Shown: piece by piece, positions 8,658 to 16,527 of the stretch
Numbering within the stretch: the stretch's first letter is position 1
How the letters are laid out: each line of letters begins with the position of its first letter
Source of the DNA: an uncultured Schlesneria sp.
GTDB lineage: Bacteria > Planctomycetota > Planctomycetia > Planctomycetales > Planctomycetaceae
DNA length: 56,017 nucleotides
Direction of reading: 5' to 3'
Assembly (NCBI GenBank): GCA_903871875.1
Contig: CAIQIR010000155.1
Location: 1-56,017 of the forward strand
Made by a program: the position numbers and the translations under genes
Notes under the pieces: model-generated
The model's input: only the letters and a program-made list of their open reading frames with translations
What the model was told of the DNA's origin: nothing
The model's database searches: none

Positions 8658-11330
8658 TCACGTTCCGAAGAATGAGTTGATTTCGAGCACGTATTGCTTG
8701 AAATTTTCCTTCTGTTCGGCAAAAGCGGCTTTAATGCCGTCCACGAGGATCCGCATATCGAGCGCATCTTTCATCGACCCCTCGATTTCTTTGACCATGC
8801 CGGGGATCTCATCGGATTTCGATTTGATCTTGTCCTCGGTTTCCTCTGGATTCAGCTTTTGCGCCGCCTCATCGGCTCGTTTCGTCTCGCCCAGCATCCC
8901 GGAATATTCCGTATCGGACATGATTCCGTATCTATCAGCCTCGCCCCTAGCCTGCTCTTGAGTGCCTTTATGGGCCGCCGTGCCCGGCGCCGCGATCTGA
9001 ATTTGATGCTGCGTATATTTCTCAAATCCGAACGTTTCCTCGCGCCCAAGCTTCTTATTTTCCTTACGCTTTTCTTCATTCCGCAGGAAGATGTCTTGGA
9101 TAATCTTCTGCTGTGCGAGGTCACCGAAGCTCATCGAACCGACCGATTCTTTGACCGACTTGTCTTTTTCGCGTTCCTTCTGCGCCGCGGCATGAGTTTC
9201 TTTTTGGTACTCGGTAACCGACTTGTTCTGCTCGGCGAGATTCTTGAGGATCGCTTCATTGACCTCCAGCCGCTGTTTTTCAATATCGACGGTCCGCTCG
9301 GCGGCAGCCGACTGCTGCTCTCGATCAGCCGTTTCGCTGGCTATCAAGTCCTGATTCAGTTGCGCCAGTTGCTCCTTTTGTTCGGTGCTGCCGCCGAATT
9401 CCGCATTCTCGCCGACGCCCTTCGCCGCTTCGGATTGTTCAGGCGCGCCGAAAAGATATTGCGTTTTCGCAGCGAACATGTCTCCGGCGCCTTTGGCGGC
9501 ATTACCGAACATGTTATCGCCGAGCATATTCTTCAGGCCGATCCCGGCACCCTTCGAGATATCGGTGACCGTGCCGAGGGCCTCGTTATAGACCGATCGA
9601 TATCCTTCCGGATTGCGAAGAATATGGCCCTTTTTATCGCGGATCGCATCCTGCTCTTTAATGTGAGCCTGATGTGACTTCTCGGCTTCTTCCTTGTTGG
9701 TGCCGAGTGCGCCCTTAAGTTTCTCGTCCTTGGTCTTCAGATCCGCTTCTTGATTTTTCAGGTGCTTTTGCTGAGAGTTGAAATTCCGTTCGCGGCTGAA
9801 TACCTCTTTGAACGTCCCTTTCTGCTCGGGGGAAAGGTTTTGCTTCTGATCCACCATCCGAGCATGGATGTTCTGAATGTCACGATCCTTGGCCTGCTCA
9901 ACGAGGTTTTTCCCCGTACTCGCGGCGCCACGATTTATGTTCGCGTCCTGCACCGCGAAATCGACTTTGGCCGTTCCAATGCTGCGGACGGCCTCGGCCA
10001 TGGCATGGGCCTTTCCAATCGCCACATCAAAATAGTCGAGCGTGATGGCGCGGGATTCGAGGACTTGCACTCGCCACACCCCCAATGCCGCCACTGCTGC
10101 GAGCAAGGCAACCGCCGTTCCGCCCGTCGCGACAGTCAAGCCACCCATCGCCGTGGCCGCCCCGGCCGTTGCGCTTCCCGCCCCCGCAGCTGCAGCGCCA
10201 GTGGCTGCCGTCCCGGCGCCGGCGACTCCCGCTGCCCCCGCGCCCACTCCGGCGGAGCCGACCGATGTGGCCGCCCCGGCAACTTGCGCCGCTGAGGCCA
10301 TAGTCTGCGCGGCGGTCAATTGCTGGAGCAGCTGAATACCGCCGCGGATCATATTGAAATAACCCTCGACGGCCACCACCGCACGCAGCATCGACTCAGC
10401 TTCCTTGTCCGACGAGGCGGCTACCAGTGCGATCCCATGGGCGAGCATTTCGGCCGATCTCGCCGCATGGCCGTAGGCACGTGACATTGCTCCCGCACTT
10501 TGGCCGTGTTCCTCACTTCCCCCAGCTGACGGCTCCTGCGCCGCTTTGTTGGCTTTTTCCTCCTTGCTCGTTCTTTGGACCGCTTTGGCCACTAACTTAT
10601 CCATCTGGGATTGGTCTTCGCGACCCTTCTGCTGCTGGGCTCTTTTCTGCAGCTGCTCCTCGCGATCGGCCGCTTTCTCGGCATCCGCCAGGTCTTTGTC
10701 ACGAAGTTTTTCCCGGTCCTGATAGAACTTCTTCCGGTATTCGAACGCCTCCTGCATGGCCTTGATATCGGCTTCTTCCGCCTTCTTGGCGGCTTTCTCC
10801 GCCGCTTCCGCGTCTTTCTGAGCCGCATTCCCGGCCTTCGTCCCTTCCCGATCACTCTCCCTCACCAGCGGCGTGGACTGTCGTGAGAACTTTTGATGCA
10901 GCTGATCAATCTGCTGCGGGGTGGCATTGTCCAGATGGCCGCCAGCGTGCATCTGCTTCAGCACCTCGTCCGCCGCCTGAAACGATCGATCACGCACACT
11001 CTGCCCATAGCCCGGCATTCCCATGGGCACGGTCATGGGGAACTGTGACGGGCTATTGTTTGCGGGTACCGCCGCTGCGTTCCAGGGAGGTGGTCCGGTT
11101 GAGGGCGTCGCGGTGCCTTGCTGCGGGGTGGGCGTCGACCACGGCACACTAACGGCCGCGGAAGGTGCAATCGAGACGGACCCCATCATTCCCTGAAGTC
11201 GTTGCTGCGTTTGCTCGATCAGATTATTGACGGAGGCCTCGGCCGCCGAGGTGTTGAACGCCCCCAGATTCATGGCCCCGTTGACAACGGAGACACGAAT
11301 CTGAACGTCACGAATCGTTTCACCGCTCAT
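8658..11330 (-). CDS. Phage tail tape measure protein
   Basis: An 890-aa protein, the longest in the minus-strand operon and almost entirely helical. Residues 1-140 are variable, and 140-300 are a highly charged coiled coil rich in Lys, Glu and Ala. About 320-430 is a hydrophobic Ala/Gly/Val segment (GAGAAGVAGAGTAATGAAAA and following) typical of the membrane-interacting part of tape measures. The rest is again coiled coil, ending KQYVLEINSFFGT. The gene follows the frameshifting tail chaperone and overlaps it as ATGA, the conserved siphovirus order. Using the usual 1.5 angstrom per residue rule, the tail would be on the order of 130 nm. The family cannot be narrowed further from sequence alone. 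Confidence 0.85.
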   Translation of the reverse strand: MSGETIRDVQIRVSVVNGAMNLGAFNTSAAEASVNNLIEQTQQRLQGMMGSVSIAPSAAVSVPWSTPTPQQGTATPSTGPPPWNAAAVPANNSPSQFPMTVPMGMPGYGQSVRDRSFQAADEVLKQMHAGGHLDNATPQQIDQLHQKFSRQSTPLVRESDREGTKAGNAAQKDAEAAEKAAKKAEEADIKAMQEAFEYRKKFYQDREKLRDKDLADAEKAADREEQLQKRAQQQKGREDQSQMDKLVAKAVQRTSKEEKANKAAQEPSAGGSEEHGQSAGAMSRAYGHAARSAEMLAHGIALVAASSDKEAESMLRAVVAVEGYFNMIRGGIQLLQQLTAAQTMASAAQVAGAATSVGSAGVGAGAAGVAGAGTAATGAAAAGAGSATAGAATAMGGLTVATGGTAVALLAAVAALGVWRVQVLESRAITLDYFDVAIGKAHAMAEAVRSIGTAKVDFAVQDANINRGAASTGKNLVEQAKDRDIQNIHARMVDQKQNLSPEQKGTFKEVFSRERNFNSQQKHLKNQEADLKTKDEKLKGALGTNKEEAEKSHQAHIKEQDAIRDKKGHILRNPEGYRSVYNEALGTVTDISKGAGIGLKNMLGDNMFGNAAKGAGDMFAAKTQYLFGAPEQSEAAKGVGENAEFGGSTEQKEQLAQLNQDLIASETADREQQSAAAERTVDIEKQRLEVNEAILKNLAEQNKSVTEYQKETHAAAQKEREKDKSVKESVGSMSFGDLAQQKIIQDIFLRNEEKRKENKKLGREETFGFEKYTQHQIQIAAPGTAAHKGTQEQARGEADRYGIMSDTEYSGMLGETKRADEAAQKLNPEETEDKIKSKSDEIPGMVKEIEGSMKDALDMRILVDGIKAAFAEQKENFKQYVLEINSFFGT

Positions 11331-11743
11331 TGGGGCACCCTCAGCAGCACTTCAGCAATTTCCGAGATGTTCTGTCGGAATCGCTTCTCGCTGTCTCTTG
11401 CGATTTCTTTCTCGATCTCGCGAATGATCGCTGCGTTACGCTTCACCATCGGGTCATCCGGGAAGCTCCCGGTCACTGCACACTCCAGATAATGCTGATA
11501 ACACCGCTCATTCTCCGGCCACAGCGAGCGAGGATTTTCCGGAGTCCCTTTGGCACAACCACGGCTCTTGTCCCGACAGGGAGCCAAGAAACTCGGTCCC
11601 ATGTGCAACAACCGCAGTTCGGGCAACCCGTGTCGCCGTTCGAGGTGGCCGGTCTGTTCGTCAAACATGTATTTCTGGCACAGCGTGCAATTGCGGTCGG
11701 CTACTTCTGGGAATCCGAACTTGAGCCGGATTCCGTCTCGGAG
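11327..11743 (-). CDS. Tail assembly chaperone, -1 frameshift extension (GT-type)
   Basis: This is the minus-1 reading frame entered from the gene at 11701-12174 through the A AAA AAC heptamer at 11743-11749. The frame is open from 11743 to its stop at 11327, giving 138 residues and a fusion of about 282 aa. An internal ATG at 11668 could initiate a 113-aa stand-alone form, but it would cut the CTLC knuckle that lies just before it. The extension has CTLC, a CRDKSRGC segment and CYQHYLEC, then a helical C-terminus (AAIIREIEKEIARDSEKRF). In lambda-type phages the equivalent T domain is made only by frameshifting and loads the tape measure protein. Here it overlaps the tape measure start as ATGA. 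Confidence 0.75.
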   Translation of the reverse strand, partial: LRDGIRLKFGFPEVADRNCTLCQKYMFDEQTGHLERRHGLPELRLLHMGPSFLAPCRDKSRGCAKGTPENPRSLWPENERCYQHYLECAVTGSFPDDPMVKRNAAIIREIEKEIARDSEKRFRQNISEIAEVLLRVPQ

Positions 11744-12174
11744 TTTTTTTCAAACTCCACGTCTTTCGGCGGTTCTTTCTTGGCGTGCGGCTGTTTATCG
11801 CTCGTTCGCCAGGTCCGGATGATGCCGACCACGGCCGAATAGAGCATGGGATGAATGTGGAACATCGATTCCACACTGATCGGCACCGCGTTTTTCTTGC
11901 GGTCGCGCAGATCCCAGGTTTTGAGCTGTTTGACCATGAATTCCGCCAGGATCTCTTCCGATCGCTCCTGGCAGGTGTCGTCGATCTTCTCATCGCGTTT
12001 GGCCACGAGCATCTGGTTTTCCAGATTTACCAATTGGCGCCGCGTGGCCATGCGGTAGGTAAAGCTGAGACCCTGATGCAGTCGTTCGCCATTGGGTTCT
12101 GGGGGCGGCGGCGCGACATATCCGTCATCACGGTTGTAGCCGTCGTCGATAAACCCGGTCATTTCGTAAGCCAT
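11701..12174 (-). CDS. Tail assembly chaperone, unshifted product (G-type)
   Basis: A 157-aa protein encoded between the tail tube and tape measure genes, the position of lambda gpG. It is mostly helical: GLSFTYRMATRRQLVNLENQ, then RSEEILAEFMVKQLKTWDLR and HPMLYSAVVGIIRTW. Its last codons pass through GAA AAA AAC and end in a Ser-rich tail at 11701. The slippery heptamer lies at codons 142-144, so only the last 13 residues are lost when ribosomes shift. Unshifted and shifted products together would coat the tape measure protein while the tail polymerises. The family is not recognised by sequence; position, size and the frameshift signal support the assignment. Confidence 0.75.
   Translation of the reverse strand: MAYEMTGFIDDGYNRDDGYVAPPPPEPNGERLHQGLSFTYRMATRRQLVNLENQMLVAKRDEKIDDTCQERSEEILAEFMVKQLKTWDLRDRKKNAVPISVESMFHIHPMLYSAVVGIIRTWRTSDKQPHAKKEPPKDVEFEKNSETESGSSSDSQK
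11743..11749 (-). promoter_or_regulatory. Programmed -1 ribosomal frameshift slippery site
   Basis: On the minus strand the zero-frame codons read GAA AAA AAC, giving the canonical X XXY YYZ heptamer A AAA AAC. It lies 40 bases before the zero-frame stop. The minus-1 frame downstream is free of stops and leads into the Cys-rich frame that ends at 11327. In this phase both tRNAs can re-pair with AAA after slipping. No downstream pseudoknot was modelled. Confidence 0.8.
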
Positions 12175-12215
12175 CTGAAAGCACTCTTTTCAACTAAAGG
12201 AAACGTGTTATGCTG

Positions 12216-12235
12216 AATTCGTTCAGTAACGAATT
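12216..12235. repeat. Perfect inverted repeat, possible operator
   Basis: AATTCGTT, a 4-nt spacer CAGT and AACGAATT form a perfect 8-bp dyad. It lies about 10 bp upstream of the plus-strand gene at 12245, just after a TATGCT that could be a weak -10 element. It is not followed by a T-tract, so an operator is more likely than a terminator. Confidence 0.5.
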
Positions 12236-12244
12236 GGAAACAGC

Positions 12245-12490
12245 ATGCCACAACAAAACGATCGCCTGAACTTCCAGCTGGAAGTCAGTTGCAATGGAAC
12301 TTCTCGCGAGATGATGCAAATCGCCCTCATGGTTCGCGATGCCCCCGAAGCGAGCATGTGCGAACGGATGTTGGCCCAAGTGGTCATCCATCAAGCGGCA
12401 GTCATCAATGATCTTGTCGCCGCCCTCAGCACGGGATCTGTACGACTTACCGTGTTTGAGGACGATATCCGCCATATCAAACGCGGTTAA
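12245..12490 (+). CDS. Moron-like small protein on the opposite strand of the tail operon
   Basis: An 81-aa protein, the only plus-strand gene inside the minus-strand virion operon. It lies between the tail chaperone and the tail tube gene, and its stop overlaps the tail tube stop by 4 bp. Third codon positions are clearly biased to G and C in this frame, and the protein has normal composition (LNFQLEVSCNG, MCERMLAQVVIHQAAVIND, VRLTVFEDDI). That argues it is real rather than a shadow. The ATG follows GGAAACAGC. A dyad at 12216-12235 and a possible TTTTCA/TATGCT promoter lie directly upstream. The family is unknown. The arrangement resembles phage morons, autonomously expressed accessory genes inserted in late operons. 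Confidence 0.6.
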   Translation: MPQQNDRLNFQLEVSCNGTSREMMQIALMVRDAPEASMCERMLAQVVIHQAAVINDLVAALSTGSVRLTVFEDDIRHIKRG

Positions 12491-13344
12491 CCGTTAGTCG
12501 TCACGACTTCTTTGGTCGTCCCCACGCCATAACACTGATAATTCAACGGCAATCGCAGGTGTTGTCGACCTGGCACAACAACCGTTTCACTGGTCGCCAC
12601 GAGTGCCCCGAATGTGAATGTCAATGAATCTGAACCATTCGTGAAGGCCACGGAGGCTGCCTGTGGGCTGGCGATAACCGGGCCAGTCTGAGCGGTGACG
12701 AGCAATCCGGCTTCGGTGGACGTGTACTTCGTCTGTATACCGAGCGTGATCACTCGGTCGGTCGGTTCGAGGTCCGTGGCCGCTTGTCCCTGCATGTAGG
12801 TTGGTTCGATCTTGTTATCGAACATCAGATGGAATTTGTCGATCGAATAGGCGGTGCCGCCGATCGTGATCCCACTGCCCATGTCATAGAACATATAGGG
12901 TCGCTGAGTGAGATCCGGCGCCGCCAGAGCTCCTCCTGCGCCAGTGCTCAGTGTTTTGCCGACAAAGTTCAGTTTCAACGTGACTTTTTTGCCAGGCTCC
13001 CCTGTGAATTCCCCCGACGTGAAGCGGCCGGTATAGGTATTCGTAATGACGGGCGTCGCCACAACCACTACGACGTCCTGCATTGCATCAGTCAGCGCCA
13101 GGCCTGATCCAGAACTCAGCAGATATTTCAGGACAGCCGTCAATTCGACCGGACTCGGCTGCATGGTGATCGAGCCAGCCACTTTAATATTCCCTTGAGC
13201 CACTCGCTCCAGAGCTCTGGTACGAGTTCCACGCAATCCATCATCTTGAATGATCTCGCGAGTTTCCTTGATGTCGTGCGAGACAAATTCGACGACTGTT
13301 CCGCCGATCGACATCCCCGACAGATAGCCCATTGTTTCGGACAT
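12487..13344 (-). CDS. Major tail tube protein
   Basis: A 285-aa protein with the character of siphovirus tail tube proteins. The N-terminus has GYLSGMSIGGTVVEFVSHDI, then RALERVAQGNIKVAGSITMQ, FTGEPGKKVTLKLNFVGKTL and a PTDRVITLGIQTKYTS strand. The repeated pattern of long beta strands with a single helix (PVELTAVLKYLLS) fits the tube fold shared by tail tubes and Hcp. The last 60 residues (PQAASVAFTNGSDSLTFTFG onward) look like a C-terminal Ig-like appendage. It is encoded between head-tail connection genes and the tail chaperone, the canonical position. No transmembrane or signal sequence is present. Confidence 0.75.
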   Translation of the reverse strand: MSETMGYLSGMSIGGTVVEFVSHDIKETREIIQDDGLRGTRTRALERVAQGNIKVAGSITMQPSPVELTAVLKYLLSSGSGLALTDAMQDVVVVVATPVITNTYTGRFTSGEFTGEPGKKVTLKLNFVGKTLSTGAGGALAAPDLTQRPYMFYDMGSGITIGGTAYSIDKFHLMFDNKIEPTYMQGQAATDLEPTDRVITLGIQTKYTSTEAGLLVTAQTGPVIASPQAASVAFTNGSDSLTFTFGALVATSETVVVPGRQHLRLPLNYQCYGVGTTKEVVTTNG

Positions 13345-13430
13345 GGTACTAGCCTTTTCCTATTTGCGTCGCGTCGCCGTGTTGTTGCCGCTTCGCGACT
13401 GGTTGTTTCAATTCGTTGACGAAGGTTTGA

Positions 13431-13748
13431 TTAGTGCGCTGACTTCACGTTCTCTGGAGACGACTCGGTCACGGGTGTCGCAGCAGGCTCCGATTTGGAG
13501 GCCTCGACGGAGGAAGCTTGGGGAAACGGTGGCGGATTCGCCGCATCGTTCCACAATTGCGCGTAGTCGATCGCCTCTTTAATCGTCATGAACGGGCCAC
13601 GAAGGATTTCCGTGACCGCCGGTTGGGCCGTTGAGGCTTCCGATGCGGCTGGTCCAGAGCCAACCCGATTTCGAGACACAGTCGACGAAAAACCTTCCGA
13701 CGATTCGGCGTTGATCTTGCTCACAATATGACATCCATTGACGTGCAT
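13431..13748 (-). CDS. Hypothetical Ser/Ala/Pro-rich small protein
   Basis: A 105-aa protein with an ATG preceded by GGGAGATAATCA. It is low-complexity at both ends (Ser, Ala, Pro, Glu) around a central segment ILRGPFMTIKEAIDYAQLWN that could form one helix. It sits between the gpG-like gene and the tail tube gene. No family is recognised. A small tail or neck accessory protein is possible. It could be translated with its neighbour, since only 3 bp separate it from the upstream stop. Confidence 0.6.
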   Translation of the reverse strand: MHVNGCHIVSKINAESSEGFSSTVSRNRVGSGPAASEASTAQPAVTEILRGPFMTIKEAIDYAQLWNDAANPPPFPQASSVEASKSEPAATPVTESSPENVKSAH

Positions 13749-13751
13749 TGA

Positions 13752-14213
13752 TTATCTCCCACTGACGGTCAATTGTTTCACGACATCATCGGCGATCCGA
13801 TTCATCAACCTGTCAACGACATCCTCGGTCGTTCCCACATGCGGACGAGCGGGCATTTTTGCAGTGCCCTCTTGATGAAAAATCGAATACTCGACATCGG
13901 TTCCGAATAAGAGACCTCGCGGATTGGTCTCGTGAACGTTCCCTGGTCCACCCACCGTGATGAGCGACGCCATCAGCGCTCCGGTGTCAAACAAAATCCC
14001 GGCATGGTGCTTGCGTTTCATGGTGGATGGTTTCAGAGGAAGCCAAGGACTTCCTCCCGGCTCGTGCTCACTTTGGAAGGCTTCTGCCTCTCCCTGTGCA
14101 AGATCCTGTTGAAAATCCTGCAACACAGGTTCGTAGTCCGCATTCGCGACGACGCTGGACAGCTCGACTAACAACGAATCGAAATCGCCTGATGAATTCG
14201 TAACAAGCATCAT
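13752..14213 (-). CDS. Phage virion morphogenesis protein (Mu gpG / HK97 gp10-like)
   Basis: A 153-aa protein. The central motif WLPLKPSTMKRKHHAGILFD, then TGALMASLITVG, a GLLFGTDVEYSIFHQEGT strand and MPARPHVG reproduce the family pattern (W-x-P-L, T-K, L-x-D-T-G-x-L, V-G-T, Y-x-x-x-H-Q-x-G, P-x-R-x-F/H-x-G). Members are neck proteins that link the head connector to the tail. The ATG overlaps the upstream stop as ATGA. Length is typical. The family call is firm and the exact neck role inferred. Confidence 0.8.
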   Translation of the reverse strand: MMLVTNSSGDFDSLLVELSSVVANADYEPVLQDFQQDLAQGEAEAFQSEHEPGGSPWLPLKPSTMKRKHHAGILFDTGALMASLITVGGPGNVHETNPRGLLFGTDVEYSIFHQEGTAKMPARPHVGTTEDVVDRLMNRIADDVVKQLTVSGR

Positions 14214-14653
14214 TGCCGCGGCTCCTGGAAGAAGGCCCGCACGACGAAGCCTGAAACGAATGCGTTGCGATCAAACCAGGCACGAGGTTCAACCACGTTG
14301 CTTGGTTCGACTTCCAGGTTGTAATTTTGATTGAGACCAGCCATGGACTGGTTGTGGAGATTCCGTCGTATCGTTTGCCGCCAGCCGAGACGCTGCTCGA
14401 GCGACGACACATCGGGTTTTGCCACAATGCACACGGCAACTCCGTAGTACGCTCCATCTCGATCGTTCAGTTCGTCGCCCAATTTTTCCGGTCCGTAAGG
14501 CGAGACCGACACGAAAGGCAACGGTGTTTGACCGTCCTGATAGATACAGACCTCTTGAATCACCGTCCCACCGGTCAGTCCCGTCAACGCAAGCCCATCG
14601 ATGATCGATTTGACAGCGGTCATCGTGTCGTAGTGGTTAGAGATGCCAGACAT
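14210..14653 (-). CDS. Putative tail completion/terminator protein
   Basis: A 147-aa protein starting MSGISNHYDTM. The ATG at 14653 shares bases with the upstream stop (TGATG), so it is preferred to an ATG eleven codons earlier. The content is alpha/beta: AVKSIIDGLALTGLTGG, a PLPFVSVSPYGPEKLGDE segment, YYGVAVCIVAKP and a final FVVRAFFQEP strand. This matches the general shape of tail terminator proteins, which cap the tail tube: an N-terminal helix followed by a small mixed sheet. It lies among the neck genes, between the head closure candidate and the gpG-like gene. The assignment is by synteny and fold impression. Confidence 0.5.
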   Translation of the reverse strand: MSGISNHYDTMTAVKSIIDGLALTGLTGGTVIQEVCIYQDGQTPLPFVSVSPYGPEKLGDELNDRDGAYYGVAVCIVAKPDVSSLEQRLGWRQTIRRNLHNQSMAGLNQNYNLEVEPSNVVEPRAWFDRNAFVSGFVVRAFFQEPRQ

Positions 14654-15000
14654 CAGACCATCTCCTTCCGTACGACGCATTCCCACACGGTACGAACCGT
14701 TTTGAGCGTCGCGGCAAGAACGACATAGGTTGTCGTACCCACGACGATTCGATCACGAGCCCGAATCTCGCGACCATTCCCGGCCGGATTGAGTTCACTA
14801 TCCGAAACCTTCAACAGGGTCTCGTCCCCTTGAAGGTTCAAGGCACCATATGCGGCGAGTTTCACACTCATCGGCTTGAGCCAGGCGTTGAAGACTTGAA
14901 CTGTCGTCGGCGACAACGAGTCTGGCATCAGCGTGACTGTCGCCCGAACTTTCTCCGGGACGATCGTCATTAAGGATTTCGCGATCAATCGATTCAGCAC
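14653..15000 (-). CDS. Head-closure/head-tail joining protein candidate
   Basis: A 115-aa protein that starts at GTG, because AAGGAGAAAGAA lies immediately upstream and no ATG fits. The second half contains GREIRARDRIVVGTTTYVVL, a strand pair resembling the small SH3-like barrel of siphovirus head closure proteins (gp16 of SPP1 type, HK97 gp7). It is encoded directly after the gp6-like connector and coupled by TGATG to the next neck gene. The role is to close the head after packaging and provide the tail attachment surface, inferred from place and pattern. Confidence 0.55.
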   Translation of the reverse strand: MLNRLIAKSLMTIVPEKVRATVTLMPDSLSPTTVQVFNAWLKPMSVKLAAYGALNLQGDETLLKVSDSELNPAGNGREIRARDRIVVGTTTYVVLAATLKTVRTVWECVVRKEMV

Positions 15001-15078
15001 TTCTTTCTCCTTGAACCGACGACTGAAAGCGTCAGGTCACGACTTTTCTCCAAAATGATTCGGCTGGCCCGACTTGGC

Positions 15079-15738
15079 TCAGATCGGAATTGATCGGTAA
15101 TTGGCCAATGTCGATTCGATACTTCCGAAGAGACGCGCGGCGTCAGCAGGTGCAAGAAACGAAACACTCGCATCTTCGTAACCCATCTGTGCCGCGGCCC
15201 CACCCACCGCCGCCATCGCGATTTGCTTTGCGACGGCAGCATTCACGGCCATGGTGATCGCGGGCGGAATCACCACAAATCCCGCCGTGTACCGAACCTT
15301 AATGTTGCCGTTTGGAATTCCTGGCAAATTCTGAATGATCCCCAAAGCTCGGGACGGAATTCGATGCCAAGTGGTCCCAATCCGTCTCAACATTCCTGTC
15401 GAACCCATGCCACCGGCCCCCGACATCAGTGCGTAATCCACTCCATCAACGAGATTCAAAGTGCTGTCAAAACTGGCCGGACCTGCTCCGAAATAGCCCG
15501 AATCATCAACGCAAACTAATGAAACAGCTGTGACGGGATATTGACGGAGCAACAAAAATGGCGACCCGTCTCCCGAGTAGTATTCAACGTACTCGGTCGA
15601 TTCGATGTCCCGATTCAGTTCTTGCTTGACCAGTGAGGTGATCCCGTCGATGAACGAACGGATTTGTGGATCACGGCTTGTGTCACTGGGTACAATGCCG
15701 GCCTGAGTTTTGACCGCTAACAGCGTTGTCAGTGCCAT
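15079..15738 (-). CDS. Head-tail connector protein (gp6-like)
   Basis: A 219-aa protein with an ATG after GAGGTGTGAT. The N-terminal helical bundle (DPQIRSFIDGITSLVKQELN, then EYYSGDGSPFLLLRQYPVTA) and the late segment NIKVRYTAGFVVIPPAITMA are characteristic of gp6-like head-tail connectors. These carry a hydrophobic helix followed by a strand that contacts the portal. It is downstream of the capsid gene in the same operon and first of the neck genes, the expected order. It forms a ring under the portal in HK97-like phages. Confidence comes from the family-like Y-T-A-G-F motif and synteny. Confidence 0.75.
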   Translation of the reverse strand: MALTTLLAVKTQAGIVPSDTSRDPQIRSFIDGITSLVKQELNRDIESTEYVEYYSGDGSPFLLLRQYPVTAVSLVCVDDSGYFGAGPASFDSTLNLVDGVDYALMSGAGGMGSTGMLRRIGTTWHRIPSRALGIIQNLPGIPNGNIKVRYTAGFVVIPPAITMAVNAAVAKQIAMAAVGGAAAQMGYEDASVSFLAPADAARLFGSIESTLANYRSIPI

Positions 15739-15765
15739 ATCACACCTCGAAGTAGAAATCGAACT

Positions 15766-16014
15766 TCAGGATCTTGCCAGAGCTTCCGTAGCGGCCAAAA
15801 TCTCAGCTTGGTCTTCTTCGAAATCCGCTTCGTCATGCTCGTCTGGTGGTGGATCAAGCCAGACGGGAAGAACCGATAACGCGACAGCTTGTGCAGCAGC
15901 CTCCCAAGCCATACGTCGGTGATGAGAGAGAGCATGCCAAGCGGGAGGTATTGGCCTGCCCATTTCGGCGTGGATTCGAACAAATGACGCGTATGCGGTA
16001 AAACCCTGACTCAT
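15766..16014 (-). CDS. Hypothetical small virion-operon protein
   Basis: An 82-aa protein starting MSQGFTAYASFVRIHAEMG. I chose the ATG at 16014 because TGAGGCCAAC precedes it and the longer frame would overlap the upstream gene by 90 bp. It has an amphipathic N-terminal helix, a WEAAAQAVALSVLPVW helix and an acidic tail (DEHDEADFEEDQAE). It lies between a head accessory gene and the connector gene. No family recognised. Confidence 0.6.
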   Translation of the reverse strand: MSQGFTAYASFVRIHAEMGRPIPPAWHALSHHRRMAWEAAAQAVALSVLPVWLDPPPDEHDEADFEEDQAEILAATEALARS

Positions 16015-16021
16015 GTTGGCC

Positions 16022-16450
16022 TCACTTTGTCGTTGTGGACTTTTCGGCGCGGTTGACCACCGCGGGAAACAATGCCCTTGCTTGGTTGACCTCCGGTTTG
16101 CCCCAACCAAATGGCTCGTAGAATTCAGCGGCCGGATTGGCGTCGAGTTCCGCCAAAGTGGCTTGGACTTGCTTCAAGTCGCCCCAAGCCCTGGACATCA
16201 AATTAACCGGATGCGTCTTTTTGAGATTCGGTGCGAACGCGATATCCAGTGGATCGTTATCCTCAGCCAGCTGATCAATCCCGTTCCGCTGCACATCGTC
16301 TGCGACCCTTTTGAATACTGCCGCGGCGCGGAAGCATTCGATCGCCAGCTGTTGTGAGCTGACGCCCGGTTGCAAGCTATGCACTTTAAAAAGCTCTAAC
16401 GCGATCTCGGTCAATGCTTGTGTGCCTGCCATATCGTCTGATGTTGTCAT
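16022..16450 (-). CDS. Hypothetical head-region protein
   Basis: A 142-aa, mainly helical protein with no signal peptide: ALTEIALELFKVHSLQPGVS, QQLAIECFRAAAVFKRVADD and a Trp-containing SRAWGDLKQVQATLAEL helix, with a basic C-terminus. The ATG follows a GGACATCCG leader. It sits between the capsid-associated gene and the neck genes. A capsid accessory or assembly role is possible, but no motif identifies it. Confidence 0.55.
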   Translation of the reverse strand: MTTSDDMAGTQALTEIALELFKVHSLQPGVSSQQLAIECFRAAAVFKRVADDVQRNGIDQLAEDNDPLDIAFAPNLKKTHPVNLMSRAWGDLKQVQATLAELDANPAAEFYEPFGWGKPEVNQARALFPAVVNRAEKSTTTK

Positions 16451-16527
16451 CGGATGTCCTTGATAAAAGTGACGTCAATTGAAAAACTCGATTGATCACG
16501 GGCAGCAATCGCTTGCCCGGAACACGA

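Noticed and set aside
12216-12235. Reading the 12216-12235 dyad as a terminator of the tail tube transcript
   Set aside because: It lacks a T-tract on either strand and lies at the start of a gene, which suits an operator better.
12194-12475. Minus-strand frame of 93 codons opposite 12245-12490
   Set aside because: The plus-strand frame has third-position bias and a more normal protein composition, and it has its own upstream signals.
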